Assembly: GCF_014655955.1 (NCBI RefSeq)
Contig: NZ_BNBO01000014.1
Coordinates: forward strand, 100,054-164,053
DNA: 64,000 nt
Direction of reading: 5' to 3'
From: Kitasatospora indigofera
Lineage (GTDB): Bacteria; Actinomycetota; Actinomycetes; Streptomycetales; Streptomycetaceae
Both the position numbers and the translations under genes were made by a program. The notes under the pieces were generated by a model. It worked only from the letters and a program-made list of their open reading frames with translations, was not told the origin of the DNA and did no database searches. Positions 44,110 to 54,208 of the stretch are shown here, one piece after another; within the stretch, counting starts at the first letter, position 1; each line of letters starts with the position of its first letter.

Positions 44110-46448
44110 GAGGTCACCCCGACGGGGGCGGGCGCCGGCTCGTCGTCCGGCGTGACGACGACCAGCAGCTCCTCCATCGCCACCGTCGCGCCCGCGACGG
44201 CGCGCAGTTCGCTCACCGTGCCGTCGTGCGGTGCGGCGATCACGTGCTCCATCTTCATCGCCTCCAGCACGAGCAGCGGCTGGCCCCGGCGGACCTGCTC
44301 GCCGGCCGAGGTCTTGACCACCGTGACGGTGCCGGGCATCGGGGCGGTCAGCGCGCCGTGGTGCGCCCCGCCGGCCGCGGCCCGGTCCCCGACCGGGTCG
44401 TACGGGTGCAGGGCCCAGGCGTCGCCGTCGATCCCCAGCCAGGTGACCGGTCCGGCGGCGGGCTGGCCCGCCGGATTGTCAGTGGCGTGTGCGAACGTCG
44501 TCTGCAGGCCGTCGACCGTGAGGTGCAGTCGCCGGCCGGACTGTGCGGCCCGGGCCCGGTGGACAGGCCCGTCACCGATACGAATGTGCAGGTCAGGCGT
44601 ACCGCCTGAAGGATTGTCAGTGGCCTCGGCTACGTTGCCGGCAGTGACGGGGCGCACGCTCACCGACACGGGATCCTGGCCGGGGGCCCGCAGCCGGTGG
44701 GTGGTCCAGGCGGGTTCGCCGCCGAGGCGCCAGCCGGACGGAAGGGAGAAGGGGTCGGTCCAGCCGTCCTGGGCCGGCGGCGGGGTGAGTTCCAGCTGCC
44801 GGGTCAGAGCGGCCGCGTAGTAGAGGAGGTACGTCGGCGGCACGGAGGGAGTGGCACCCGGCGGGGTGACCGCCCCGAGGTCCGCGCCGGCCACGGTGCC
44901 GGCCGCGTCGGTCGAGGAGGCAGTGCCGGAGGGGGGCACTGCACCTGGGGCGGCGGCCGGGCCGGCGGCACCGGCGGGCTCGGCCGCGGCACCGGCCGGG
45001 GAGTACGGCGAGGCCAGCAGCACGGGGTTCTGCTGGGCCGTCTGTTCGACCAGGCCGGTGTCGAGGCGGCCCGCGACGACGTCGGGGTGTGCGAGCAGCC
45101 GGCGCAGGAAGCCGGTGTTGGTGGTGACCCCGAGGATCCGGGTGTCCGCGAGCGCGCTGCGCAGCCGGCGCAGGGCGGTCGGGCGGTCGGGCCCGTACGC
45201 GATCACCTTGGCCAGCATGGGGTCGTAGGCGCTGGCGATCTCACTGCCCGGGGCGATGCCCGAGTCGACCCGGATGCCCTCGCCCTGCGGCTCCTCCAGG
45301 AGCAGGATGCGGCCGCCGGTCGGCAGGAAGTCCCGCTCCGGGTCCTCCGCGCAGATCCGGGCCTCGATGGCGTGTCCCAGGAAGGAGATGTCCGGCTGGT
45401 CGAACGGGAGCGGCTCGCCGGCGGCGATCCGCAGCTGCCACTCGACCAGGTCCAGCCGTCGCGGGTCCGCGGTGTCGCGGCCCACGACGATCGCGAGTTC
45501 CGTGACGGGGTGTTCCACCTGGAGCCGGGTGTTCATCTCCATGAAGAAGAAGTCCAGAACGCCGGCGGGCGGCTCGTCGGCCGTCGGGTCGAGCCCGGGG
45601 ACGATGAATTCGACGGTGCCGGCCCCGGTGTAGCCGCAGGCCTCGGCGGCCCGGACGGCTGCCGCGCCCATGGCCGCGCGGGTCTCGGGATTCAACAGGA
45701 CGGAGGGTGCCTCTTCGATCAGCTTCTGGTGGCGGCGCTGCAGGCTGCACTCGCGCTCGCCGAGGTGGACGGTGCGGCCGTGGGCGTCGGCCAGCACCTG
45801 CACCTCGATGTGCCGCGGCCGGTCGATCCAGCGTTCCAGCAGCAGGGTGTCGTCGCCGAAGGCGGTGCGGGCGACCCGGCGGGCGGCCTCGATCTCGGCC
45901 GGGAGGTCGGCCGGGTCCCGGACCAGCCGCATGCCCTTGCCGCCACCGCCGGCGGAGGGCTTGAGCAGCACGGGGTAGCCGATCGCCTCCGCGGCCGCGG
46001 TGAGCTCGGCGTCACCGGGAGCGGCGTCCTGGCTGCCCGGTACCACCGGCACGCCGGCGGCGCGGACCGCCTCCTTGGCGTTGATCTTGTCGCCCATCAG
46101 CTCGACGGCCGTGGGAGGAGGTCCGATGAAGGCCAGGCCGGCGTCGGCGCAGGCCCGCGCGAAGGCGGCGTTCTCGGCGAGGAAGCCGTAGCCGGGGTGG
46201 ACGGCCTGCGCACCGGTACGGCGGGCGGCCGCCAGGATCTGGTCCGTCCGCAGGTAGGTTTCGGCGGCCGAGCTGTCGCTGTGGTCGGGCGGCCCGAGCC
46301 GCACGGCGACATCGGCCTCGCGGACGTGCGGTGCGTCGGCGTCCGCGTCGCTGAACACGGCGACGGAGCGTACGCCGAGCCGCCTGAGGGTGCGGATCAC
46401 CCGGACGGCGATCTCGCCACGGTTGGCGACCAGAACTGTGTCGAACAT
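44106..46448 (-). CDS. Methylcrotonyl-CoA-type acyl-CoA carboxylase alpha subunit (biotin carboxylase and BCCP)
   Basis: The 780-aa protein has a biotin carboxylase domain (VANRGEIAVRVIRTLRRLG, KPSAGGGGKGMRLV, HIEVQVLADAHG, FFFMEMNTRLQVEHPVTE) over about residues 1-450. A linker, longer and more Ala/Pro-rich than usual, precedes a C-terminal biotinyl domain with the biotin Lys in VLEAMKMEHVIAAP near residue 740. It carboxylates biotin with ATP and bicarbonate for the partner beta subunit. GGAGGAAC precedes ATG 46448. The surrounding genes indicate 3-methylcrotonyl-CoA as substrate. Confidence 0.94.
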   Translation of the reverse strand: MFDTVLVANRGEIAVRVIRTLRRLGVRSVAVFSDADADAPHVREADVAVRLGPPDHSDSSAAETYLRTDQILAAARRTGAQAVHPGYGFLAENAAFARACADAGLAFIGPPPTAVELMGDKINAKEAVRAAGVPVVPGSQDAAPGDAELTAAAEAIGYPVLLKPSAGGGGKGMRLVRDPADLPAEIEAARRVARTAFGDDTLLLERWIDRPRHIEVQVLADAHGRTVHLGERECSLQRRHQKLIEEAPSVLLNPETRAAMGAAAVRAAEACGYTGAGTVEFIVPGLDPTADEPPAGVLDFFFMEMNTRLQVEHPVTELAIVVGRDTADPRRLDLVEWQLRIAAGEPLPFDQPDISFLGHAIEARICAEDPERDFLPTGGRILLLEEPQGEGIRVDSGIAPGSEIASAYDPMLAKVIAYGPDRPTALRRLRSALADTRILGVTTNTGFLRRLLAHPDVVAGRLDTGLVEQTAQQNPVLLASPYSPAGAAAEPAGAAGPAAAPGAVPPSGTASSTDAAGTVAGADLGAVTPPGATPSVPPTYLLYYAAALTRQLELTPPPAQDGWTDPFSLPSGWRLGGEPAWTTHRLRAPGQDPVSVSVRPVTAGNVAEATDNPSGGTPDLHIRIGDGPVHRARAAQSGRRLHLTVDGLQTTFAHATDNPAGQPAAGPVTWLGIDGDAWALHPYDPVGDRAAAGGAHHGALTAPMPGTVTVVKTSAGEQVRRGQPLLVLEAMKMEHVIAAPHDGTVSELRAVAGATVAMEELLVVVTPDDEPAPAPVGVTS

Positions 46449-46564
46449 GGGAGGGGTTCCTCCGGGTCGAAGGGGCCGTACGAGGGGGAGGGGCGGGACG
46501 GGGCGGCCGGCCAGCGGGCCAGGTCGCCGGCCGGCCGGGTGGACCCGGCCGGCTCACATCCGGC

Positions 46565-48346
46565 TCACATCCGGAAGACGCCGTACGGTCCGGGGGCGGG
46601 CAGCGGCGCGTTGGAGCAGGCGGTCAGCGCGAGGCCGAGCACGGTCCGGGTGTCCATCGGGTCGATGACCCCGTCGTCCCAGAGCCGGGCCGTGGCGTAG
46701 TACGCGTTGCCCTGCCGCTCGTACTGTTCGCGGACGGGCCGCTTGAACTCCTCCTCGGCCTCGGCCGCCCAGGGCTCGCCGCCCTGCGCCTCCATCTGGT
46801 CGCGGCGCACCGTGGCCAGCACCGAGGCGGCCTGCTCGCCGCCCATCACCGAGATCTTGGCCCCGGGCCACATCCAGAGGAAGCGGGGTGAGTACGCCCG
46901 GCCGCACATCGAGTAGTTGCCGGCTCCGTACGAGCCGCCGATCACCACTGTCAGCTTGGGCACCCGGGTGCAGGCGACGGCGTTGACCATCTTGGCGCCG
47001 TGCTTGGCGATCCCGCCGGCCTCGTACTGCCGGCCGACCATGAAGCCGGTGATGTTCTGCAGGAAGAGGAGGGGGATGCCGCGCTGGTCGCACAGTTCGA
47101 TGAAGTGGGCGCCCTTGAGGGCCGACTCGGCGAACAGCACGCCGTTGTTGGCGACGATGCCGACCGGGTGGCCGTGGATCCGGGCGAAGCCGGTCACCAG
47201 GGTGGCACCGTACTCGGCCTTGAACTCGGCGAAGCGGCTCCCGTCCACCAGCCGGGCGATCACCTCGCGCACGTCGTACGGCGTGCGCGGGTCCACCGGT
47301 ACGGCTCCGTAGAGTCCGGCCGGGTCCACCGCGGGCGGTTCGGCGGGGGAGAGCGGCCAGGGCCTGGCCGCCCGCGGGCCGAGACCGGCCACGATGGTCC
47401 GGACGATGGACAGCGCGTGGGTGTCGTCCTCGGCCAGGTGGTCCGTCACGCCCGAGACGCGGGAGTGCAGGTCGCCGCCGCCCAGTTCCTCGGCGGTGAC
47501 CACCTCGCCGGTCGCCGCCTTCACCAGCGGCGGACCGCCCAGGAAGATGGTGCCCTGTTCGCGGACGATCACCGCCTGGTCGCTCATCGCCGGGACGTAC
47601 GCGCCGCCCGCGGTGCACGAGCCGAGCACGGCCGCGATCTGCGGGATCCCGGCGGCGGAGAGCCGCGCCTGGTTGTAGAAGATCCGGCCGAAGTGGTCCC
47701 GGTCCGGGAAGACCTCGTCCTGCATCGGGAGGAACGCGCCACCGGAGTCCACCAGGTAGATGCAGGGCAGCCGGTTCTCCAGCGCCACCTCCTGGGCCCG
47801 CAGGTGCTTCTTCACCGTCATCGGGTAGTAGGTGCCGCCCTTGACGGTGGCGTCGTTGGCCACCACGACGACCTCGCGCCCGGCGACCCGGCCGATGCCC
47901 GCGATGACGCCGGCGGCCGGCGCGGCCCCGTCGTACATCCCGTCGGCGGCCAGGGGGGCCAGCTCCAGGAAAGGCGAGCCCGGGTCGAGCAGGGTGTCCA
48001 CCCGGTCGCGGGGGAGCAGCTTGCCGCGCGCGGTGTGGCGGGCACGGGCCTTGGCCCCGCCGCCGAGCGCCGCCGTGGCAAGCTTGTCGCGCAGCTCCGT
48101 GACCAGCGCCCGGTGGGCCGCGGTGTTGGACCGGTAGGCGTCCGAGCCGGGGTCGGCGGCGCTGGCGAGCCGGGGGGCCGGAGCCGAGGCTGCGCCTGCT
48201 CCACCGGTACCTCCGGAGGCACCGGTACCTCCCGGTCCGCCAACGCCGCCAGGTCCGCCCGGCGGCGCCGTGGATGGGCGCGACGCCGGGCCGACGTTCG
48301 GGCTGCCGAATGCGCCGGTCGATGCACCGACGGTTGAGAAGACCAT
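46565..48346 (-). CDS. Methylcrotonyl-CoA-type acyl-CoA carboxylase beta subunit
   Basis: The 593-aa protein has a carboxyltransferase layout closest to methylcrotonyl-CoA carboxylase beta: [98 protein letters not shown] and [25 protein letters not shown]. It is preceded by an odd Gly/Ser/Pro/Ala-rich N-terminus of about 60 residues. GGGAG lies eight bases before ATG 48346, so the extension is probably translated. It is the first gene of the operon, divergent from a TetR regulator. Confidence 0.94.
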   Translation of the reverse strand: MVFSTVGASTGAFGSPNVGPASRPSTAPPGGPGGVGGPGGTGASGGTGGAGAASAPAPRLASAADPGSDAYRSNTAAHRALVTELRDKLATAALGGGAKARARHTARGKLLPRDRVDTLLDPGSPFLELAPLAADGMYDGAAPAAGVIAGIGRVAGREVVVVANDATVKGGTYYPMTVKKHLRAQEVALENRLPCIYLVDSGGAFLPMQDEVFPDRDHFGRIFYNQARLSAAGIPQIAAVLGSCTAGGAYVPAMSDQAVIVREQGTIFLGGPPLVKAATGEVVTAEELGGGDLHSRVSGVTDHLAEDDTHALSIVRTIVAGLGPRAARPWPLSPAEPPAVDPAGLYGAVPVDPRTPYDVREVIARLVDGSRFAEFKAEYGATLVTGFARIHGHPVGIVANNGVLFAESALKGAHFIELCDQRGIPLLFLQNITGFMVGRQYEAGGIAKHGAKMVNAVACTRVPKLTVVIGGSYGAGNYSMCGRAYSPRFLWMWPGAKISVMGGEQAASVLATVRRDQMEAQGGEPWAAEAEEEFKRPVREQYERQGNAYYATARLWDDGVIDPMDTRTVLGLALTACSNAPLPAPGPYGVFRM

Positions 48347-48411
48347 CCCAAGAGCTCCCTTGCCCCCGGAACCAGGTGGGCGGCGGGCCGGGTGGGCCGC
48401 GCAACCCCCAA

Positions 48412-48455
48412 GTTAATGAGCGTTAACTCCAGCAGTCAGGTTAACGCTCGATAAC
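48412..48455. promoter_or_regulatory. Double TetR-type operator between the carboxylase operon and its regulator
   Basis: Two related 16-bp elements, GTTAATGAGCGTTAAC (48412-48427) and GTTAACGCTCGATAAC (48440-48455), are inverted repeats of each other (14 of 16 bases). Each has GTTA/TAAC ends. The right element covers the likely -35 (TTAACG, 48441-48446) of the regulator gene. Confidence 0.82.
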
Positions 48456-48477
48456 CCGACTGTCTACGATGGGCAGC

Positions 48478-49137
48478 ATGTCGAACGTCCCAGCCACTGC
48501 CGCGCTCCCACGCCGTGACCAGATCCGCAAGGAAGCCGCGCGGCTGTTCGCCGCCCGGGGATTCCTCGGGGTGGGCGTGGACGAGATCGGCAAGGCGGTC
48601 GGGATCAGCGGCCCCGGCCTCTACCGACACTTCGCCGGCAAGGACGCGATGCTCGCCGACCTGTTGGTCGGCATCAGCGAGCGACTCCTGGAGGAGGGCC
48701 GCCGCCGGGCGGGCGACCGCACGGGCGACGACGCCGGCGCCCAGGGCGTCCTGGACGCCCTGATCAGCGGACACGTCGACTTCGCACTCGACGACCGTGA
48801 CCTGATCACCCTCCACGACCGTGAACTGCTGCACCTCAAGGAAGAGGACCGCCGCCGGGTCCGGCGGCTGCAGCGCGGCTACCTCGAACTCTGGGTGGAG
48901 GTCGTCCGGCAGGCCCTCCCGGCGCTGGCCGGCCCCGACGAGGAGCCGGTCGCCAGGGCGGCCGTGCACGCCGTCTTCGGGCTGCTCAACTCCACCCCCC
49001 ACAGCCTCGGTCCGAACGTGGCCCAGGGCGAGTGGGCGGGGCTGCCCCGCGACAGCATGGCGGCGCTGCTGCACAGCCTGGCCCAGGGGGCCTTCGCGGC
49101 CGCCGCCCGATCGGCGGGCAAGCCCGGCGCGGCCTGA
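48478..49137 (+). CDS. TetR-family regulator of the leucine/acyl-CoA operon
   Basis: The 219-aa protein has an N-terminal TetR helix-turn-helix (RKEAARLFAARGFLGVGVDEIGKAVGISGPGLYRHFAGKDAML, about residues 18-60) and an all-helical ligand-binding domain. It is divergent from the four-gene acyl-CoA operon and shares an intergenic operator with it, so it probably represses both and senses a CoA ester. ATG 48478 has no ribosome site; TACGAT (48465-48470), seven bases upstream, suggests a leaderless mRNA. An in-frame ATG at 48469 overlaps that -10. Confidence 0.92.
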   Translation: MSNVPATAALPRRDQIRKEAARLFAARGFLGVGVDEIGKAVGISGPGLYRHFAGKDAMLADLLVGISERLLEEGRRRAGDRTGDDAGAQGVLDALISGHVDFALDDRDLITLHDRELLHLKEEDRRRVRRLQRGYLELWVEVVRQALPALAGPDEEPVARAAVHAVFGLLNSTPHSLGPNVAQGEWAGLPRDSMAALLHSLAQGAFAAAARSAGKPGAA

Positions 49138-49809
49138 CGCTCTGGTCGGTCCGCCGGGAAGCTGGATCGGTCCGCCGGTCCGCCGGTCCGCCGGTCCGCC
49201 GGTCCGCTGGTCCGCTGGTCCGCCGGGTCGGTTCGGCGGGGGCGGGCCGGTTCGCCCGCGGCCCGGGTCGGTCCGGCGGATCTGCCGGAATCGGATGCAT
49301 GAGCCGTTCGAGGTGCTGGGCCATCCGCGCCCCGCTGCCCTGGTGCCCTGCTGCCCCGCCGCCCCGCCGCCCCCCTGCCCCGGCGTCTCCGGTTCCCGCC
49401 GCGCTCGGACCGCCGGGCCGCGTAAGGCTGGGCCGCGGGCCCCGCCCGCCCTGCCTCCGGATGCCCGCATCGGCCGTCGGCATTCTCACCACCTGGCAGC
49501 GTTCTGCGTACTGTGGGATGCGCGATCGCCCCTGGCGCCGCAGGGTGACATGGGGGCGCGGTGCCGCTCGGGACGGCCCGGTCCGGACGGGAGTCCTAGG
49601 ACCATGGGCGGCCGGGCCGGGGCCGCCGGGCCGGTGCGCGTCCGGGTGCGCATCGTTCAGGCTGGTGGGAAAGCCGCTGAAGGAATCAGCGGCGCCCGGT
49701 GACTGTTGGTGCGTCCGTCGGCCCGACGGGCCTGGTCGGGCTGCCGGGACTCCGGACCGGCCGAATCTGCTTGGACGGCCACGCGACGGAATGGTTAGTA
49801 TCCCTAAAT
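49138..49809. other. Region without a gene before the ABC exporter
   Basis: No credible gene is seen. It contains seven 8-bp repeats (49169-49224) and the promoter of the ABC gene (TAGTAT, 49796-49801). Confidence 0.65.
49169..49224. repeat. Seven tandem 8-bp repeats (GGTCCGCC)
   Basis: GGTCCGCC or GGTCCGCT occurs seven times in register, just past the 3' end of the TetR gene. Confidence 0.95.
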
Positions 49810-52800
49810 ATGTCTGACACTCACGGATCTACGGCGGAGCTACCCCGGGGCGGCAGCATGCGAGGCGGTCGTTCCGCCGATTCGGCGGCCCGGACATCGG
49901 CCGCCCCCGCTCCGGTGGCCCCGTCGACGGACCCGGCGTCGACCGGCCCGGCACCCGACGGCGCGGGCCCGACCGGGCCCGCACCGGCTGAGCCGACCTC
50001 CACCCGACCGGCCTCCACCGGACCCGGCCAGGCCTCCACCGGACCCGGGCCGAGTTCCGCCCGACCCGGCTCGGCGGCCTCCGAGGAGGCCGGCCAGGGC
50101 TGGCTGCGGCGGCTCGTCGGCTACTGCTGGCGGTTCCGCCGCAGCGTGCTGCTGTCCTTCGGCGCCTCACTCGTCGGCATGGCCGTGACGGCCCTCGTCC
50201 CGCTGATCACCAAGCTGATCATCGACGATGTGATCACCGCTCACACCCGCTCGCTGACCCCGTGGGCCGTGGCGCTGCTGGGCGCGGCGGCGCTGGTCTT
50301 CGTGTGCACCCAGATCCGTCGCTACTACGGCGGCCAGCTCGCCCTCGACGTGCAGCACGACCTGCGCAGCGACCTGTTCCGCTCGCTCGGCCGGCTCGAC
50401 GGCCACCGGCAGGACCGCCTGGACACCGGCCAGGTGGTCGGCCGGGCCACCTCCGACCTGCAGTTGATCAACGGCCTGCTCTCGATGCTGCCGATGATGA
50501 CCGGCTACGTCGTCATGTTCCTGATGTCCCTCGCGGTGATGCTCTGGCTCTCGCTCCCGCTCACCCTGATCGCCCTGGTGATGGGCCCCGCCCTGTGGTG
50601 GGTGTCGGTGCTGAGCCGCAAGCGCCTGTTCCCGGCGACCTGGGCCGCTCAGCAGGAGGCCGCGGCTGTCGCGGGCGTGGTCGACGAGGCCGTCGGCGGG
50701 GTCCGGGTGGTGAAGGGCTTCGGCCAGGAGGCCCAGGAGCTCGGCAAGCTGGAGGCGGCCTCGCGCGACCTGTTCGCGGCCCGGCTGCGCTCGATCCGGC
50801 TGACCAGCCGCTACAACCCCGCGATGCAGGCGATTCCGGCGCTCGCGCAGGTCGCCGTGCTGGCCCTCGGCGGCTGGCTGGCGGTCGAGGGCAAGGTCTC
50901 GCTGGGCACCTTCGTGGCCTTCTCCACCTACGTCGCGCAGATGACCGGCCCGGTCCGGATGCTCACCATGGTCATCACCGTCGGCCAGCAGGCGCGGGCC
51001 GGCGTCGAGCGGGTGCTGCAGCTGATCGACGAGCGTCCGCTGGTCCAGGAGCGGCCCGGCGCCGTCACGCTGGACCTCACCCACCGGTCCGTGGCGGCCA
51101 CCGGCTCCCCGGACGGCCCCGCCACCCCGGCCGGCCGGGACACCGACGACGGCCGGGACACCGAAGGCCGCCCTGGCCCGGACGGCGACCCGGCCAACGG
51201 CGCGGCCCCGACCGTGGCGGCCGGGCAGTCCGCCGTGCTCGCCCTGGAGTTCGACCAGGTCGAATTCCGCTACGACCCGGAGCATCCGACCCCGGTCCTG
51301 CACCGCCTCAGCCTGCGGCTCGCCCCCGGTGAGACCCTGGCGCTGGTCGGTTCCTCCGGGTCCGGCAAGTCCACCGTGGCGCAGCTCGTCCCCCGGTTCT
51401 ACGACCCGTCGGCGGGCTCGGTGCGCCTGTACGGGCACGACCTGCGCGACCTCACCCTCGATTCCGTGCGCGCGGCCGTCGGCATCGTGCCGGAGGAGAG
51501 CTTCCTGTTCTCCGAGAGCGTCCGGACCAACATCGCGTACGGGCGGCCGGAGGCGACCGACGAGCAGGTCGAGGCCGCCGCGCGGATCGCCCAGGCGGAC
51601 GAGTTCGTCCGGGCGCTTCCCGCCGGCTACGAGACCAAGGTCGGCGAGCAGGGCCTGACCCTCTCCGGCGGTCAGCGTCAGCGCATCGCGCTGGCCCGGG
51701 CGATCCTGACCGACCCGCGCATCCTGCTGCTCGACGACGCCACCTCGGCCGTCGACCCGCAGATCGAGGCGGAGATCCACGACGCGCTGCGCTCGGTGAT
51801 GGCCGGCCGGACGACGCTGCTGATCGCCCACCGCCGCTCCACGCTGCAGCTGGCCGACCGGATCGCCGTCCTCGACCAGGGCCGGCTGGTCGACATCGGT
51901 ACGCACCAGGAACTCGACCGGCGATGTCCCCAGTACCGGGCCCTGATCTCCGACCCGGAGGCCGGCCGGTCCCCGGCGCCCGCCGCCGACGGCGTGGTCG
52001 GGCCGGACGGCGCGGACACCATGACTCCTGCCACCGCGTCCACCGCCACCACCCCGCCCGTCGCGCCGGCGCCTGCCGGTACCCCGCTTGCCGGGCTGCC
52101 GGCAGCCGGGTCCACGGCCGGGCCGTCACCCGCCGGACTGTCCACGGCCGGACTGTCCACGGCCGGGCCAACGGCCGGGACAGCGGCCGAGGCGTCACCG
52201 TTCACCCGGACGCCGCCCACGAAGGCCCTCGCCAAGGCCGCCCGGACGGCGAGCCCCGAGCTGCTCGGCAAGGTGGCCGAGCTGCCGCCCGCCACCGACA
52301 CACCGGCCGTCGCACTCGCCGACGCCGAGGCCGGCGACCCGGACTTCAGCCTCCGCCGGATGCTGGCCCCCTTCCGCCGTCCGCTCACCCTGGCCCTGCT
52401 GCTGGTGGCCCTGGACGCCGGCGCCGGCCTGGTGCTGCCGATCCTGATCCGGCACGGCATCGACGACGGTGTCAGCAAGGCCGCGATGACGGGTGTCGCG
52501 GTCGCCTCGCTGGCCGCGCTGCTGGTGGTCCTCCTGGACTGGCTGGTCCAGGCCGGCGAGAGCCGGGTCAGCGGGCGCACCGGCGAGCGGGTGCTCTACA
52601 CCCTGCGGATCAAGATCTTCGCGCACCTCAACCGGCTCGGCCTGGACTACTACGAGCGCGAGCTGTCCGGACGCATCCTGACCCGGATGACCACCGACCT
52701 GGACTCGCTGACCAGCTTCCTGCAGACCGGCGTCGTCACCGCCGTGGTCAGCCTGCTCACCTTCTTCGGGATCTTCGCCGCACTCCTGATCATCGATGCC

Positions 52801-54099
52801 GGGCTGGCCCTGGTGGTCTTCGCCGTGCTGCCGTTCCTGATCGTGGCGACCCTGGTCTTCCGCCGGAAGTCGAAGGCCCAGTACGAGATCTCCCGCGACC
52901 TGATCAGCACCGTCAACGCCGATCTGCAGGAGAACGTCGCGGGCATGCGGATCGTCCAGGCGTTCCGCCGCCAGGACACCAACACCACCCGCTTCGTCGC
53001 CCGGGGCATCGCCTACCGGGACGCCCGGGTGCGGGCCCAGTTCTACATCTCGCTCTACTTCCCCTTCGTGCAGTTCCTCTCCAGCGTGGCGGCCGCCCTG
53101 GTGCTGATCGCCGGCGCCTCGCGGGTCGAGGCCGGCACGCTCACGGTCGGTGCGCTGGTCGCCTACCTGCTCTACATCGACCTGTTCTTCGCGCCGGTCA
53201 ACCAGCTCTCGCAGGTCTTCGACGGGTACCAGCAGGCGGCGGTCGGCCTGGGCCGGATCCGCGAACTGCTGCGGACCCCCACCAACACCGCGACCGCCGA
53301 GCACCCGGTGCCGGTCACCGAGCTGCGCGGCGAGATCGACTTCGACGGGGTGGGCTTCGCCTACAACGGGGGCGGCGCGGGCAACCCGGAGGTGCTCTCC
53401 GACGTCACCCTGCACATCCCGGCCGGGCAGACGGTGGCCCTGGTCGGCGAGACCGGTGCCGGCAAGTCGACGCTGGTCAAGCTGGTCGCCCGGTTCTACG
53501 ACGCGACCGGCGGCACCGTCCGGGTCGACGGCGTCGACATCACCCGGTACGACCTCGCCGGATACCGGCACCGGCTGGGCGTCGTGCCCCAGGAGGCGTA
53601 CCTCTTCGCGGGGACGGTGCGCGAGGCCATCGCGTACGGGCGTCCGTCCGCGAGCGACGCCGAGGTGCGGGCGGCGGCCCGGGCGGTCGGCGCGCACGAC
53701 ATGATCACCGGACTGCGCGGCGGCTACGACCACGAGGTCTCCGGCCGCGGCCGCAACCTCTCGGCCGGGCAGCGCCAACTGATCGCCCTGGCCCGGGCCG
53801 AGCTGGTCGACCCGGACGTGCTGCTCCTCGACGAGGCCACGGCCGCCCTCGACCTGGCCACCGAGGCCGCCGTCAACCACGCCGCCGACCGGCTGAGCGG
53901 CGGCCGGACCACCCTGGTCATCGCCCACCGCCTGACCACGGCCGAGCGGGCCGACCGGGTGATCGTCCTCGACCACGGCCGGATCGTCGAGGACGGCACG
54001 CACGCGGAGCTGCTGGCCAAGGGCGGTACCTACACGGCGCTCTGGCAGGCGTTCGTCGCGGACGCACACGCCGCCCCGGAGCCGGTCGGCCGAGGCTGA
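49810..54099 (+). CDS. Fused ABC exporter, TMD-NBD-TMD-NBD in one chain
   Basis: The 1429-aa protein fuses two complete half-exporters, each with about six transmembrane helices and a nucleotide-binding domain, joined by a Pro/Ala/Thr-rich linker. NBD1 has Walker A LVGSSGSGKST, signature LSGGQRQRIALA and Walker B ILLLDDATSAVD, so its catalytic Glu is Asp. NBD2 has LVGETGAGKST, signature LSAGQRQLIALA and VLLLDEATAALD with Glu. This is the degenerate/consensus split known from heterodimeric drug exporters. The N-terminus is a Pro/Ser/Thr-rich tail of about 90 residues. ATG 49810 has no ribosome site but TAGTAT eight bases upstream, suggesting a leaderless mRNA. The substrate is unknown. Confidence 0.94.
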   Translation: MSDTHGSTAELPRGGSMRGGRSADSAARTSAAPAPVAPSTDPASTGPAPDGAGPTGPAPAEPTSTRPASTGPGQASTGPGPSSARPGSAASEEAGQGWLRRLVGYCWRFRRSVLLSFGASLVGMAVTALVPLITKLIIDDVITAHTRSLTPWAVALLGAAALVFVCTQIRRYYGGQLALDVQHDLRSDLFRSLGRLDGHRQDRLDTGQVVGRATSDLQLINGLLSMLPMMTGYVVMFLMSLAVMLWLSLPLTLIALVMGPALWWVSVLSRKRLFPATWAAQQEAAAVAGVVDEAVGGVRVVKGFGQEAQELGKLEAASRDLFAARLRSIRLTSRYNPAMQAIPALAQVAVLALGGWLAVEGKVSLGTFVAFSTYVAQMTGPVRMLTMVITVGQQARAGVERVLQLIDERPLVQERPGAVTLDLTHRSVAATGSPDGPATPAGRDTDDGRDTEGRPGPDGDPANGAAPTVAAGQSAVLALEFDQVEFRYDPEHPTPVLHRLSLRLAPGETLALVGSSGSGKSTVAQLVPRFYDPSAGSVRLYGHDLRDLTLDSVRAAVGIVPEESFLFSESVRTNIAYGRPEATDEQVEAAARIAQADEFVRALPAGYETKVGEQGLTLSGGQRQRIALARAILTDPRILLLDDATSAVDPQIEAEIHDALRSVMAGRTTLLIAHRRSTLQLADRIAVLDQGRLVDIGTHQELDRRCPQYRALISDPEAGRSPAPAADGVVGPDGADTMTPATASTATTPPVAPAPAGTPLAGLPAAGSTAGPSPAGLSTAGLSTAGPTAGTAAEASPFTRTPPTKALAKAARTASPELLGKVAELPPATDTPAVALADAEAGDPDFSLRRMLAPFRRPLTLALLLVALDAGAGLVLPILIRHGIDDGVSKAAMTGVAVASLAALLVVLLDWLVQAGESRVSGRTGERVLYTLRIKIFAHLNRLGLDYYERELSGRILTRMTTDLDSLTSFLQTGVVTAVVSLLTFFGIFAALLIIDAGLALVVFAVLPFLIVATLVFRRKSKAQYEISRDLISTVNADLQENVAGMRIVQAFRRQDTNTTRFVARGIAYRDARVRAQFYISLYFPFVQFLSSVAAALVLIAGASRVEAGTLTVGALVAYLLYIDLFFAPVNQLSQVFDGYQQAAVGLGRIRELLRTPTNTATAEHPVPVTELRGEIDFDGVGFAYNGGGAGNPEVLSDVTLHIPAGQTVALVGETGAGKSTLVKLVARFYDATGGTVRVDGVDITRYDLAGYRHRLGVVPQEAYLFAGTVREAIAYGRPSASDAEVRAAARAVGAHDMITGLRGGYDHEVSGRGRNLSAGQRQLIALARAELVDPDVLLLDEATAALDLATEAAVNHAADRLSGGRTTLVIAHRLTTAERADRVIVLDHGRIVEDGTHAELLAKGGTYTALWQAFVADAHAAPEPVGRG

Positions 54100-54208
54100 C
54101 GGCAGGCTGCGGCCGGTCGGGCCCCGGCGCTGCCGGGCGCACCGGCACCCCCGCTCCGGGCGGCGCGGCGGGGGAGCCGGCGGGCGGTGACCGGCGGTCG
54201 GCGGTCGC

